A stretch of DNA of 64,000 nucleotides from JBMYRH01 sp049602155 (GTDB lineage: Bacteria; Myxococcota_A; UBA9042; PHBI01; JBMYRH01), in the NCBI GenBank assembly GCA_049602155.1, contig JBMYRH010000006.1, positions 186,001 to 250,000 of the forward strand, read 5' to 3'. This document shows positions 8,379 through 17,415 of this stretch, piece after piece; within the stretch, counting starts at the first letter, position 1; the number at the start of each line of letters is the position of its first letter. The position numbers and the translations under genes are program-made. The notes below the pieces were generated by a model. The model saw only the letters and a program-made list of their open reading frames with translations. It did not search any database and was not told the DNA's origin.

Positions 8379-10189
8379 TCCGCACCTCCGTCGGGCGGAC
8401 AGCGGGCATCAATCGCCTCGATCTGAGTCCTCGTCGCCGGAAATTCTCGCGCCATCCCGAGCAGTGGACGATACCAAGCTCGGTCGACTCGGAACCGCTT
8501 CAGGGTCCGACGGAGCGCTTTGCGATCCTTGGCGGCCTTTGGATACGCACTCGGTCCACATGCGATAGCCTCGTGGAGTTGAACCACGCGTTCCGCGCTC
8601 ATCAGGTCCCGAAGCTTCTTCAACTCCTGGCATCGGAACTCTGCGTCCTCCGCCAAATCACGCATTAGGCGCCGATCTCTCGCCACCGCACGGGTGAGAT
8701 CTGCGTAATGACGCGCGGTCATGTCGTATTTTTCACGCAGCAGGGCGGCCACCGACGTGGGGAAGTTCGGGCCGGGACACTGGAGGTCGACGAGTACCCG
8801 GAGGTAGTCCCTCATGGTCTCAGCGCCGAGCACCAAACGAGACGTCCGGGGGAGCTCCACCGGCTCCGCTGTCACAATCAAACGGCGCTCTGGGATGAGC
8901 GCGCCACGGGCAAAGGCAGCGCGGTCTCGCTCCGATCCCCCCTTCAGCTCCTCAAGCACTGCGTCGAGCCAACCTTGAGCGGATGCCGCGTCCTGTGCCC
9001 TCCCACTGCTCAACAGCTCAGCTGTCATTTGGGCTCGACCGACGCTATCTCCGAAGCGTGCAAGCAGCTCCGCGGCCGCGACTTGAGCCCCCCAGCCCAG
9101 CTCTCTGATGTGATGGGCCAACACATCGTCCAACGACTCAATGACCTCTCTTAGCGCATCAGACGCGGACTCTGTGGACATCTTGCCCGTGACAATCAGC
9201 ACCGGCGCGTTGTGCTCAACAAGCGACACCGTCAGGTCATGGATAGCGCCATGTTCGTCGACGACCTTCCGGAAAAAGCTCCCTCCACGATGATTTAGCC
9301 ACGCGCGTAACGCTAGGAGGGCCGCATCCCTAGAGGCGATAGTGAGCCCACTGTCCGCCGCCAAGCCCCGCAGCGTCCAGGCGATTGCCAAGTGGGAATG
9401 GTTGTCCGTCCCCTGACTTAACTGGATGGATGCCTTGTGACGCAGCCTCCTTGATTTGCTCAACATCGCCGTCCGCGCTTCTGCATCGGGCGTGCTCTGT
9501 GTCGCTTGCAGTGCGCGGAACGCGCTTATGGCAGCATCGGTAGCCTCTGAAGGCCCAGAGACGATAAGGCGAGCACGCCTGTGCGTGAGCGCGTTGACAG
9601 CCAGCTTTCGGAACACGTCAGCGTCGAGCCGACTCGCAGCAACACGGCTGGAGAAGGCAGTGCGGCCACCCTCAACGGCCGACACCGCCGTATTGAGCGC
9701 GTTGCCCATTGGGCCGACGATCCCTTGAAGGCTGCGCTCGGCATCTAGCCAGACCGCGGCTTGCAAGGCATCGACACCAGCATCAGGCAGGGCGACCGGC
9801 CGAAGGCGATCCGCCAAGAAGTGACCGGCCCAGGCCGCACGCTCGGCAGGGCCAGTGAGCACAACGCTCGTGCTCGCCCATCCGACCTCTGTCGTGAGGC
9901 TCATACCCGCACGCTGTGCCGCGACCTCCAACTCGGAGAACCCGACTTCCAGGGATGGTCCTCGTCGAAGCCAACATGCCGTTGCGGTGCTTTGGCCAGC
10001 CGTGCGGCGGGTCTCATCCCCATGGCCGATCGCAAACTCAAGCCGCGCGGAGACAAGCCGAGATGAGGGCAACTCTGTGGCCACCGTCTGGACCGGCGGC
10101 CGAGCAAAGGCATCCAAGCCACCGAAAACCGAGCAGCCAGCCACCACGACCGCGACACCCCACTGGATGATATGGCGCCTTGCCCGCAT
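8375..10189 (-). CDS. Second degenerate M16-like envelope protein with helical C-terminus
   Basis: A 604-residue exported protein. ATG 10189 is chosen for its basic n-region (MRARRHIIQ), hydrophobic core ending VVVAGC (possible lipobox) and a GGGGGACGG sequence upstream. Residues of the type SARLEFAIGHGDETRRTAG, and a later helix-rich half, resemble M16 domains, but again no HxxEH is found. The last ~130 residues are rich in Arg, Lys and Leu and predicted helical, with no match I recognise. It is translationally coupled to the other M16-like lipoprotein, suggesting a heterodimer in the envelope. It is divergent from the rimP operon, with 176 bases between the start codons. Confidence 0.5.
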   Translation of the reverse strand: MRARRHIIQWGVAVVVAGCSVFGGLDAFARPPVQTVATELPSSRLVSARLEFAIGHGDETRRTAGQSTATACWLRRGPSLEVGFSELEVAAQRAGMSLTTEVGWASTSVVLTGPAERAAWAGHFLADRLRPVALPDAGVDALQAAVWLDAERSLQGIVGPMGNALNTAVSAVEGGRTAFSSRVAASRLDADVFRKLAVNALTHRRARLIVSGPSEATDAAISAFRALQATQSTPDAEARTAMLSKSRRLRHKASIQLSQGTDNHSHLAIAWTLRGLAADSGLTIASRDAALLALRAWLNHRGGSFFRKVVDEHGAIHDLTVSLVEHNAPVLIVTGKMSTESASDALREVIESLDDVLAHHIRELGWGAQVAAAELLARFGDSVGRAQMTAELLSSGRAQDAASAQGWLDAVLEELKGGSERDRAAFARGALIPERRLIVTAEPVELPRTSRLVLGAETMRDYLRVLVDLQCPGPNFPTSVAALLREKYDMTARHYADLTRAVARDRRLMRDLAEDAEFRCQELKKLRDLMSAERVVQLHEAIACGPSAYPKAAKDRKALRRTLKRFRVDRAWYRPLLGMAREFPATRTQIEAIDARCPPDGGAE

Positions 10190-10256
10190 ACAGGGACCGT
10201 CCCCCGATGGCGTTCCTGTGTCAATGAGATGCATCGCTGCTACAAACATCGAGTCC

Positions 10257-10285
10257 TTGCATGCCTCGCATAAGCCTGTTAAATG
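10257..10285 (+). promoter_or_regulatory. Possible promoter for the rimP-nusA-infB operon
   Basis: TTGCAT and TAAATG hexamers are separated by 17 bases in the divergent gap upstream of the rimP leader. The -35 match is good and the -10 match is weak (three of six). It would give a leader of roughly 75 bases containing the attenuator-like hairpin. Other promoter placements in this gap are possible. Confidence 0.3.
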
Positions 10286-10341
10286 GGCGCCGTAACGTGT
10301 TGCTTGAACGCTCACATACAACAAAGCTTCTTTACGGAAGT

Positions 10342-10365
10342 GGGCTCGCCAGCCCGCTTTTTTTT
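10342..10365 (+). terminator. rimP leader attenuator hairpin with T8 tract
   Basis: GGGCT (10342-10346), loop CGCC and AGCCC (10351-10355) form a hairpin. It is followed by GC and eight T residues that run directly into the rimP ATG at 10366. A smaller stem CTTC/GAAG (10327-10340) precedes it. This is a canonical intrinsic terminator shape placed inside the leader of the operon encoding NusA, a termination factor, so it probably acts as an attenuator. Comparable terminator-like rimP leaders are known in enterobacteria. Confidence 0.75.
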
Positions 10366-10887
10366 ATGTCTAACGAACACATTGCCGAAACTATTGACCG
10401 GCTTCACGCTGTTGTGGAGGAGGTCGTCGTCCGCGAGGGCTTTGAGCTCGTCGATCTCGAGCTCGGGACCGGCAAGCGTCGCAAGCGCTTGCTGGTCATG
10501 ATCGACCGCCCGGGGCGGACGACCTATGCACCACCAAAGCGTGACGGCTCCGAGACCGGTCCGCCAGCCGTGAGCATCGCGGATTGCGTACAGGTGACGA
10601 AGGCGCTCGGTCCGACGCTCGATGTCGAAGACGTGATTCGGGCGGCCTACAACCTTGAGGTGTCCTCCCCTGGGATGGATCGCCCCTTGAAAACCAAGCG
10701 CCACTTTGAGCTCGCCGCCGGGCTAAGGGTGCGCATCAAGACTCGCGTGCCAGTCGAGGGGGAGAGCTTCTTCGAGGGCACATTGGTCACAGCCGAAGAA
10801 GATGAGATCGCTCTTGAGATACGTGGCTCGGAGCTGCGAATCCCATACCGCCACATACGCCAGGCTCGCCTGGAGGTTCAGTTCTAA
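10366..10887 (+). CDS. rimP: Ribosome maturation factor RimP
   Basis: This 173-residue protein has both RimP domains: an alpha/beta N-terminal part (segment EGFELVDLELG, then RLLVMIDRPG) and a C-terminal SH3-like beta barrel (segment VSSPGMDRPLKTKRHF, the family signature). RimP assists maturation of the 30S subunit. ATG 10366 is chosen over open upstream codons because it starts at the usual RimP position; it abuts the T-run of the leader hairpin, so the ribosome site must overlap the terminator (no clear SD). An insertion of about 12 residues (TYAPPKRDGSET) lies between strands of the N-terminal domain. It is the first gene of the nusA-infB operon. Confidence 0.95.
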   Translation: MSNEHIAETIDRLHAVVEEVVVREGFELVDLELGTGKRRKRLLVMIDRPGRTTYAPPKRDGSETGPPAVSIADCVQVTKALGPTLDVEDVIRAAYNLEVSSPGMDRPLKTKRHFELAAGLRVRIKTRVPVEGESFFEGTLVTAEEDEIALEIRGSELRIPYRHIRQARLEVQF

Positions 10888-10957
10888 GCCCGTGCACGTG
10901 CCGTGTACGTGAGTCCAAACGTTGTCGAGTTAGCTCGACCAAAGCATAGAGGCCATC

Positions 10958-12475
10958 ATGGATGTTGATAGCTTAAACATGACGCTCGACCTAGTCGCGA
11001 AGGAAAAGGATATCGCTCGCGAGATCCTGGTCCAAGCCATCGAGAGCGCGATTGAGACTGCTGCTCACAAGGTCTTCGGCGGCGAGCGTGAGCTCGAAGC
11101 AGTCATGAACGCAGAGACCGGCCAAGTTGAGCTCTTCCAGTACATGGAAGTCGCAGAAGAGGTCGAGGACGAGGGTCGCGCGATTACTATCGCTCAGGCG
11201 AAGAAGGTCGACCCTGAGGCTGAGGTCGGCGATGAACTCGGCTTCCAGATCTTCTACCTCGAAGCAGACTCGGACCGCGCTGCTGAAGAGGACTCGAAGT
11301 ACGGGGACATCCTAAAGATCAAGCAGTCACGCCAGACCTTCGGTCGAATCGCTGCACAGACAGCCAAGCAGGTCATCATCCAGCGAGTTCGCGAGGCCGA
11401 GCGCGCCAAGATCTTTGAGGAGTACAAGGATCGCCAGGGTGAGATTGTGACCGGCATCGCGCGTCGTTTCGAGCGCGGGCACGTCATCGTCGACCTCGGT
11501 CGTGCCGAGGGGATCTTGCCCAGCCGTGAGCAGATGCACCGCGAGAGTTACCGTGCAGGCGACCGTGTGCAAGCTTACGTGAAGGAAATTCGCGCCGACG
11601 CGCGCGGGCCGCAGATCGTGCTGAGCCGTACTGATGCTGGGCTCATCTTCAAGCTTTTCGAGATGGAGGTGCCCGAGATTTACGAGGGCGTCGTACGTAT
11701 CGTCACCGTGGCTCGCGAGCCTGGCGAGCGCACCAAGATTGCGGTCGAGAGCCGTGACGGTGATGTCGATCCGGTCGGCGCTTGCGTCGGCATGAAGGGT
11801 AGCCGTGTGCAGGCTGTCGTCCAGGAGCTTCGTGGTGAGAAGGTCGACATCGTGCCTTTCAGCGAGGACGTCGCGAAGTTCGTATGCAACGCCATCGCGC
11901 CAGCGGACGTGAGCCGAGTGCTCATCGATGAGAAGAACGAGACGATCGAGCTCATCGTGCCTGACGACCAACTCTCATTGGCCATCGGCCGTCGGGGCCA
12001 AAACGTGCGATTGGCCTCTCAGCTCGTGGGCTGGCGTATCGACATCACGAGCGAGACCAAGGTCGCCGAATACAAGGACGAGCTGCGCTGGTTCATGGGT
12101 AACCAACTCGCTGCCTTCCCAGCCGAGGACATCGAGTACATGTTCAAGCTGGGCTTCCACTCTGCCGACAACATCATCAACGCAGATGCCATCGAGTTGA
12201 CCTCGGTGCCCGGTGTTGACGAGGCCTTTGCGATGCAGATTCAAGACCTCTGCGAGGACTTGGTAGAGGCCCGTGCCACGAACTCCTTGTGGCCGGAGGG
12301 TGGCCGTGACGAGGCAGTAGCTCGCCTCGCAGCGGGTGTCTTAGACCAGCCAGCACCGAAGGCCTCCGCGAAGTCCGTGGATGAGGACGACATCGACACC
12401 GATGAGCTGATGGCGGATCTCGAAGATCCCGGCCCCTTGAATCTAGAGACCCCTGTCGTAGTGAAGGTAGACTAG
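10958..12475 (+). CDS. nusA: Transcription termination/antitermination protein NusA
   Basis: A 505-residue NusA of standard core length. An acidic N-terminal RNAP-binding domain covers about residues 1-130. An S1 domain follows (segment GEIVTGIARRFERGHVIVDL), then KH1 (VGACVGMKGSRVQAVVQEL) and KH2 (LAIGRRGQNVRLASQLVGW), and a C-terminal helical/HhH part (SVPGVDEAF) with an acidic tail. It controls pausing, intrinsic termination and antitermination in the cytoplasm. It sits 70 bases after rimP in the conserved order rimP-nusA-ylxR-infB and may regulate its own operon through the leader hairpin at 10342. Confidence 0.97.
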   Translation: MDVDSLNMTLDLVAKEKDIAREILVQAIESAIETAAHKVFGGERELEAVMNAETGQVELFQYMEVAEEVEDEGRAITIAQAKKVDPEAEVGDELGFQIFYLEADSDRAAEEDSKYGDILKIKQSRQTFGRIAAQTAKQVIIQRVREAERAKIFEEYKDRQGEIVTGIARRFERGHVIVDLGRAEGILPSREQMHRESYRAGDRVQAYVKEIRADARGPQIVLSRTDAGLIFKLFEMEVPEIYEGVVRIVTVAREPGERTKIAVESRDGDVDPVGACVGMKGSRVQAVVQELRGEKVDIVPFSEDVAKFVCNAIAPADVSRVLIDEKNETIELIVPDDQLSLAIGRRGQNVRLASQLVGWRIDITSETKVAEYKDELRWFMGNQLAAFPAEDIEYMFKLGFHSADNIINADAIELTSVPGVDEAFAMQIQDLCEDLVEARATNSLWPEGGRDEAVARLAAGVLDQPAPKASAKSVDEDDIDTDELMADLEDPGPLNLETPVVVKVD

Positions 12476-12476
12476 C

Positions 12477-12944
12477 TTGACGCAGTTGTTGCCCAGCGCG
12501 CAGGAGCCCATGCGCTCCTGCATCGGATGTCGAACACGCCGACCTGTGTCGGAGCTTGTTCGCCTCGTGAAGAGAGAGGGCATGGTGATGCCGGATCTCA
12601 CACGACGGCATCCCGGCCGAGGGGCACACCTGTGCCCGACGTTGAAGTGTCTGGATGCAGCGTTGAAGAAGCATAGCTTCGGTCGCGCGCTTCGTGGTCG
12701 TGTAGAGACTGATAGGGCCGTCATCGCTGACGCGTTGGCCAAGGCCTTTTGGCGAGCAGAGAGAGAATTAGAGAGAGCCCCTCGCGTCGCGCAGGCCAAG
12801 TTGGTCCGGCGAGACTGGTTTGCGGCAGGGTTACGAGAGTTTACTTTGCGGATCCCCGGTGCTATGAACCGCGGGCTCGCGAGCGACGGGGTCTCCGTCC
12901 CTCAAAATATGACGCCAGATGGCGTAGTGGGAGCCCATGAGTAA
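12477..12944 (+). CDS. YlxR/DUF448 RNA-binding protein
   Basis: A 155-residue protein with the YlxR signature: RSCIGCRTRRP near the start, LVRLVKREG, then the basic GRGAHLCPTLKCLDAALKK stretch forming a presumed RNA-binding cleft. YlxR-type proteins are encoded between nusA and infB in many bacteria and have been linked to RNA binding and RNase P. TTG 12477 lies one base after the nusA stop; an ATG at 12510 directly before RSCIGC is an equally plausible start. The protein is longer than the usual ~90 residues, with an unrecognised C-terminal ~60 residues. It overlaps infB by eight bases. Confidence 0.9.
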   Translation: MTQLLPSAQEPMRSCIGCRTRRPVSELVRLVKREGMVMPDLTRRHPGRGAHLCPTLKCLDAALKKHSFGRALRGRVETDRAVIADALAKAFWRAERELERAPRVAQAKLVRRDWFAAGLREFTLRIPGAMNRGLASDGVSVPQNMTPDGVVGAHE

Positions 12945-15618
12945 GGTACGCGTATACGAGCTGTCCCGAGAGTTGGGGCTGGAGCACACGCACGTCGAAG
13001 CACGCTGTCGTGAGCTTGGCATCGAAGTGGACAATCACCTGGCCCAGCTGGACGAGGCTGACGTCGAGCGAGTCAAAGCGGCATTGGCGGCGAACCCTGG
13101 CGCCGAGGTGCAGGAGAAGCGCGTCCGCAAGACGGTCATCCGTCGCCGTCGACGCGCAGAGCCTAGGTCTGCAGCAGCGGTCGATGAGACCCCGACCGCA
13201 GAGGTCGCACCTGCGCCAGAGCCCGAAGTGGCTGCCGAGGCGCCTGTGACTCCAGCTCCGGCCGCCGAGGCGCCCGCCATCAGTGCGCCCCCCGAGGCCG
13301 CGCCGGCTACAGAGGCTGCATCGGAGGTCGCTAGCGAGGCACCAGCACCACAGGCTGCCGAGACTGCCGCTGCGGCTACGCCAGAGGCCACGCCCGCGCC
13401 ACGGAAAGCAGCCGCTGCGAAGGTCCGCCAGGACACCAAGTACGGGCAGGGCAAGGCGGTCAACAAGCAAGTCCAGGGTGAGATCGAGGACCGCCAGAGC
13501 TTCGTGAAGGTGGTTGGAACAATCGATCCTGCGCTGGCTCAGAACTTGAGCCGAACTGGCCCTGCAGCGCCAGGACGCCAGCCCGCCGCTGGAGGTCCTC
13601 GACGGCGCGTCGAGACCCCAGGCAAGCCGTCCGGTGGCGTGCATCTGCCCATGGCTGATCGCCGCGATAAGCTCGGCAATGCCGGTGGCCGCAATGATCG
13701 TGGCCGTAAACGTCGGGGTGGCGGTCGCGTCGCCTATGACCGCACAAAGGATGCCGCTTTCGATGATCTGAGGAGGCCTCGATCACGCCGTGGTGCCAAG
13801 CGCCGCGCTGTCGGTCAAACCACTGAGATCACCATCCCGAAGGCGTCGAAGCGCGTCGTCAAGATGGACGCGACCATCACCGTGGGCGATCTCGCCCAGC
13901 AGCTCAGCATCAAGGCCGGTATCATCATCCGATATCTTATGGATATGGGTGAGATGGTCACGGTGAACAACGTGCTGGACCTCGACACGGTGACGCTCAT
14001 CGCCCAGGAGCATGAGTTCACGGTGGAGAACGTGGCGTTCAGTATCGACAACTTCGTCGAAGAGATCGCCGACGAGCAGCGCGAGATGAAGCCACGTGAT
14101 CCCGTCATCACGGTGATGGGCCACGTCGACCACGGCAAGACCTCGCTGCTCGACCACATCCGGAAGAGCCGCGTCGCCGCGGGTGAAGCCGGCGGTATCA
14201 CGCAGCACATCGCTGCGTACAAAGTGCCGGTGAAGGTGGGGTCCAAGAAGCACAAGCTCGTCTTCTTGGACACTCCGGGTCACGCCGCCTTTACGGCGAT
14301 GCGAGCGCGCGGCGCGCAGGTCACCGATGTGGTCATCTTGGTGACCGCAGCAGACGACGGCGTCATGCCGCAGACCATCGAGGCGATTAACCACTCGAAG
14401 GCTGCTGATGTCCCGATCGTCGTGGCCATCAATAAGTGCGACAAGCCCGATGCGAACCCGGACAAAGTTCGCCAGCAGCTGGTCGAGCACGGCTTGGTCC
14501 CAGAGGCATGGGGCGGAGACACTCAGATCATCGAAGTCTCCGCCATGACAGGCGATGGCGTCGATGATTTGCTAGAGGCCGTCGCGCTTCAGGCGGAGCT
14601 CCTCGACCTCCAAGCTGAGTTCAGTGGTCGCGCGCAGGGTGTGGTCATCGAGGCCGAGCTTAGCCGTGGCCGCGGCCCGGTGGCGACAGTGCTGGTCCAG
14701 CAGGGTGTCATCAAGCGTGGTGATATCGTTGTGTCAGGTTCGGCGATGGGTCGCGTGCGCGCCCTCGTGGACGACCAGGGCCGCCAGATGAAGAGCGCTG
14801 GGCCAGGGACGCCGCTTGAGATCCTTGGCTTGAACTCTGTACCGCCTCCATCCGAGCGTTTCATCGTCGTGAAAGACGACCGTGATGCGCGTCAGATCGT
14901 GAGCCACTTGGATGACAAGGATCGAGACCGTCGCTTGGCAGGCGACCGAAAGCGTGTCTCGCTTGAGGACTTGGCGCAGATGGCTGAGACGGGCGAGGTG
15001 AAGACCCTCGCGCTGATCATCAAGTCAGACGTGCAGGGCTCACTCGAGGCGTTGCGGGGCTCATTCGAGAAGCTTGAGCACCCGGAACTCGACGTCCGCA
15101 TTATCCACGGCGGGGTGGGCCCCATCAGCGAGTCTGACATCGCGCTTGCAGCGGCATCACAGGCCATCGTCATTGGCTTCAACGTTCGCCCAGAGAAGAA
15201 AGCAAAGGCGGTCGCTGAGCAGGATGGGATTGAGATTAAGCTCTACTCCGTCATCTATGACGCCATTGACGACGTCAAGGCGGCCATGGAGGGCATGCTC
15301 TCGCCAGTCATCGAGGAGCGTGTGCTCGGCAAGGCCGAGGTGCGCGACACCTTCAAGCTCAAGGGCAGCGGCGCTATCGCCGGTTGCGCTGTGCTTCAGG
15401 GCAAAATTCGACGCAATGGTTTGGCGCGCCTCATCCGTGACGGGATCGTCATCTACTCGGGCAAGGTCGCGTCCCTTCGACGCTTCAAGGACTCCGTGGC
15501 TGAGGTCGAGCGTGGTAAGGAGTGCGGCGCGCAGCTGCACAACTACGGCGACGTAAAGGTTGGCGACGAGATCGAGTGCTATGAGGAGATCGAGGTCGCC
15601 CAGAAGCTTGCAATCTAG
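12937..15618 (+). CDS. infB: Translation initiation factor IF-2
   Basis: An 893-residue IF-2. The N-terminal IF2_N helix (KVRVYELSRELGLEHTHVE) is followed by a long Ala/Pro/Glu-rich linker, a Gly/Arg-rich segment, a second IF2_N-like region (TITVGDLAQQLSIKAG) and the GTPase domain. That domain has G1 GHVDHGKTS (residues 395-403), G3 DTPGH and G4 NKCD. Domains II to IV complete the protein. It recruits initiator tRNA to the 30S subunit and promotes subunit joining. The start lies within the end of ylxR, so translation is coupled. The linker is compositionally biased but shows no frame break. Confidence 0.98.
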   Translation: MSKVRVYELSRELGLEHTHVEARCRELGIEVDNHLAQLDEADVERVKAALAANPGAEVQEKRVRKTVIRRRRRAEPRSAAAVDETPTAEVAPAPEPEVAAEAPVTPAPAAEAPAISAPPEAAPATEAASEVASEAPAPQAAETAAAATPEATPAPRKAAAAKVRQDTKYGQGKAVNKQVQGEIEDRQSFVKVVGTIDPALAQNLSRTGPAAPGRQPAAGGPRRRVETPGKPSGGVHLPMADRRDKLGNAGGRNDRGRKRRGGGRVAYDRTKDAAFDDLRRPRSRRGAKRRAVGQTTEITIPKASKRVVKMDATITVGDLAQQLSIKAGIIIRYLMDMGEMVTVNNVLDLDTVTLIAQEHEFTVENVAFSIDNFVEEIADEQREMKPRDPVITVMGHVDHGKTSLLDHIRKSRVAAGEAGGITQHIAAYKVPVKVGSKKHKLVFLDTPGHAAFTAMRARGAQVTDVVILVTAADDGVMPQTIEAINHSKAADVPIVVAINKCDKPDANPDKVRQQLVEHGLVPEAWGGDTQIIEVSAMTGDGVDDLLEAVALQAELLDLQAEFSGRAQGVVIEAELSRGRGPVATVLVQQGVIKRGDIVVSGSAMGRVRALVDDQGRQMKSAGPGTPLEILGLNSVPPPSERFIVVKDDRDARQIVSHLDDKDRDRRLAGDRKRVSLEDLAQMAETGEVKTLALIIKSDVQGSLEALRGSFEKLEHPELDVRIIHGGVGPISESDIALAAASQAIVIGFNVRPEKKAKAVAEQDGIEIKLYSVIYDAIDDVKAAMEGMLSPVIEERVLGKAEVRDTFKLKGSGAIAGCAVLQGKIRRNGLARLIRDGIVIYSGKVASLRRFKDSVAEVERGKECGAQLHNYGDVKVGDEIECYEEIEVAQKLAI

Positions 15619-15625
15619 GTGATGC

Positions 15626-16012
15626 GTGGCGAAGCAGCGTCCATTCCATCGAACTGACCGCTTGAACCGACAGCTCGCTGAGGTGTTGGCGAAGGCTGTC
15701 CAGCGTGAGACACGTGAGGAGGTGCTTCGCTTGGCGATCATCACTGGCGTGGAGGTGACGCGGGATCTCTCCGTCGCGCGGGTCTACTACCAGACAATGG
15801 GCGGTGACCGTGAGGAGACCGCTGCCGCTTTTAAGCGCGCAGCTGGGTTCCTGCGTTGCCGGGTCGGTGATCAGATCCGGATGCGCCAGACGCCTGAGTT
15901 ACGCTTCAAATACGACGAATCAATCGATCACGGGTTGAGGGTCGAGACGGTCCTGGCGAACTTGCCTGAGCTTCAGCGCGACGAGGACGTAGAGGGCCCT
16001 GAAGGCTCATGA
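15626..16012 (+). CDS. rbfA: Ribosome-binding factor A
   Basis: This 128-residue protein has the single KH-type domain of RbfA: an N-terminal FHRTDRLNRQLAEVLAKAVQ helix, the VTRDLSVARVYYQTMGG strand-turn and the terminal MRQTPELRFKYDESIDHGLRVE segment that identifies the family. RbfA binds immature 30S subunits and is needed for 16S rRNA 5'-end processing and cold growth. GTG 15626 follows the infB stop by seven bases. The stop overlaps the truB ATG (ATGA). Confidence 0.96.
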   Translation: MAKQRPFHRTDRLNRQLAEVLAKAVQRETREEVLRLAIITGVEVTRDLSVARVYYQTMGGDREETAAAFKRAAGFLRCRVGDQIRMRQTPELRFKYDESIDHGLRVETVLANLPELQRDEDVEGPEGS

Positions 16013-16959
16013 GCCGGAGGAGGCGAGGGCAGCATTCTCCGGGCCCTGTGCATGGCATTGCGCTGCTGCACAAACCCAGTGGTCCGACGTCTTTCACGGT
16101 GATGCGTCAGGCAGAGCGCTCGCTTGGTGCCCACAAATCCGGGCATGGCGGCACGCTTGACCCGATGGCCTCGGGGTTGCTGCTGGTCCTGCTTGGCGAG
16201 GGGACGAAGCTGACCCCTTGGGTTCAGGGGCGCGACAAACGGTATCGCGCCGAGGTGACCTTTGGGCGCGCGACTGACACCCTCGACGCCGAGGGAGCAA
16301 TGACGGAGGAGGCGGACGTCCCCGACGGTCTCCTCGAGGCGCGCCTCGCTGATGTGTTGCCCACGTTTGTGGGTGACCGTCCCCAGCGCCCGCCCAAATA
16401 TTCGGCGCTCAAGGTCGGGGGGCGAAGTCATATGAGCCGGGCGCGCGCCGGGGAGGAGTTCGAGGTGCTCGAACGCCCCGCTCACTGCTATAGCATCACC
16501 CTGCACTCCTTAGAGGCCACCTCTGCGACCCTCGAACTGCACGTCGCCAGCGGGTACTACGTCCGCTCGCTCGCGCGCGACCTCGGAGAGGCCCTCGGAG
16601 TCCCGGCGCACCTCTCTGCGCTGGTGCGGACCTCGGTGGGTCCATGGAGCCTCACCGACGCTGTCGCACTTGAGGAGCTGACCGTCGAGGCCGTGACGCC
16701 CTTAGAGCGATCACTCCCCGACATGCCAGTCATCACCCTAAACGCAGCTGACGCGCTCCTGGTACACCAAGGCAAACGCCTACCAGCACAGGGAGATGCA
16801 GCCTGCACTATGGTCCTGAATCCAGACGGAAGCCCCTTGGCGATGGTCGACCGCAACCCTGAAGGCGAGTGGCGAGTTCGACGAGGCTTTGCCCTTACAT
16901 CTCAAACAGTTGAGAAACAGACTGACTCTCTGATTGACAAGGAGGCCCTTGGTCGCTAG
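16009..16959 (+). CDS. truB: tRNA pseudouridine-55 synthase
   Basis: A 316-residue TruB. After a short basic start it has GIALLHKPSGPTSF, the catalytic GHGGTLDPMASG motif with Asp51, GEGTKLTPW, and the substrate-loop segment PKYSALKVGG; a SGYYVRSLARDLGE motif follows. It converts U55 of the T-loop to pseudouridine in nearly all tRNAs. The C-terminal ~80 residues form a PUA-like extension. ATGA overlap with rbfA shows coupling; rpsO follows after 54 bases. Confidence 0.96.
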   Translation: MSRRRRGQHSPGPVHGIALLHKPSGPTSFTVMRQAERSLGAHKSGHGGTLDPMASGLLLVLLGEGTKLTPWVQGRDKRYRAEVTFGRATDTLDAEGAMTEEADVPDGLLEARLADVLPTFVGDRPQRPPKYSALKVGGRSHMSRARAGEEFEVLERPAHCYSITLHSLEATSATLELHVASGYYVRSLARDLGEALGVPAHLSALVRTSVGPWSLTDAVALEELTVEAVTPLERSLPDMPVITLNAADALLVHQGKRLPAQGDAACTMVLNPDGSPLAMVDRNPEGEWRVRRGFALTSQTVEKQTDSLIDKEALGR

Positions 16960-17013
16960 CTTCCGCGCCACAAAATCGAGAGATACGAAGAACAACGCGT
17001 AGGAGACACCCTC

Positions 17014-17283
17014 ATGGCGCTACAGCCTGAGCAAAAGAGCGAGCTCATCAGTAAGCATCGCCGCAGCGAAGCAGACACCGGATCGACAGAGGTCCAGGTC
17101 GCGCTTCTTACGACCCGCATTAAGCAGCTCACCGAGCACTTCAAGGTTCACAAGCACGACCATGCGTCGCGCCGTGGGCTGCTGAAGCTCGTCGGGCAGC
17201 GTCGTCGGCTTCTTAACTACTTGAAGAAGCAAGACATCGGACGCTACCGCTCACTCATCGGTGAGCTGGGCATCCGCAAGTAG
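17014..17283 (+). CDS. rpsO: 30S ribosomal protein S15
   Basis: Exactly the usual 89 residues, with the S15 core: HRRSEADTGSTEVQVALLT, IKQLTEHFKVHKHDHASRRG and LLKLVGQRRRLLNYLKK. It binds 16S rRNA at the 20-22 helix junction early in 30S assembly. A good ribosome site (AGGAGA) precedes the ATG by about eight bases. The rpsO-pnp gap of 132 bases contains small stems (AGCAG/CTGCT at 17282-17294 and TCCTT/AAGGA near 17345-17358) that might be RNase-processing or PNPase autoregulation sites, as known at this junction in E. coli. Confidence 0.98.
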   Translation: MALQPEQKSELISKHRRSEADTGSTEVQVALLTTRIKQLTEHFKVHKHDHASRRGLLKLVGQRRRLLNYLKKQDIGRYRSLIGELGIRK

Positions 17284-17415
17284 CAGCGTCTGCTGCGACC
17301 TAAATCGAGACACCCCATGGGCTGTGCCCCTGGAGCTTGGCCGTGTCCTTATCGAAGGATGCGCGTCAGCCTGCAGGGTCATGCACCCGTATAAGTACAC
17401 AGAAGGAGACCAATA

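Noticed and set aside
10261..10365. N-terminal extension of rimP from an upstream ATG
   Set aside because: It would translate through the terminator hairpin and T-run and adds residues absent from RimP proteins; the ATG at 10366 fits the family start.
13783..14490. A 235-codon minus-strand frame opposite infB
   Set aside because: It lies fully over the IF-2 GTPase domain and has no start signal or family features.
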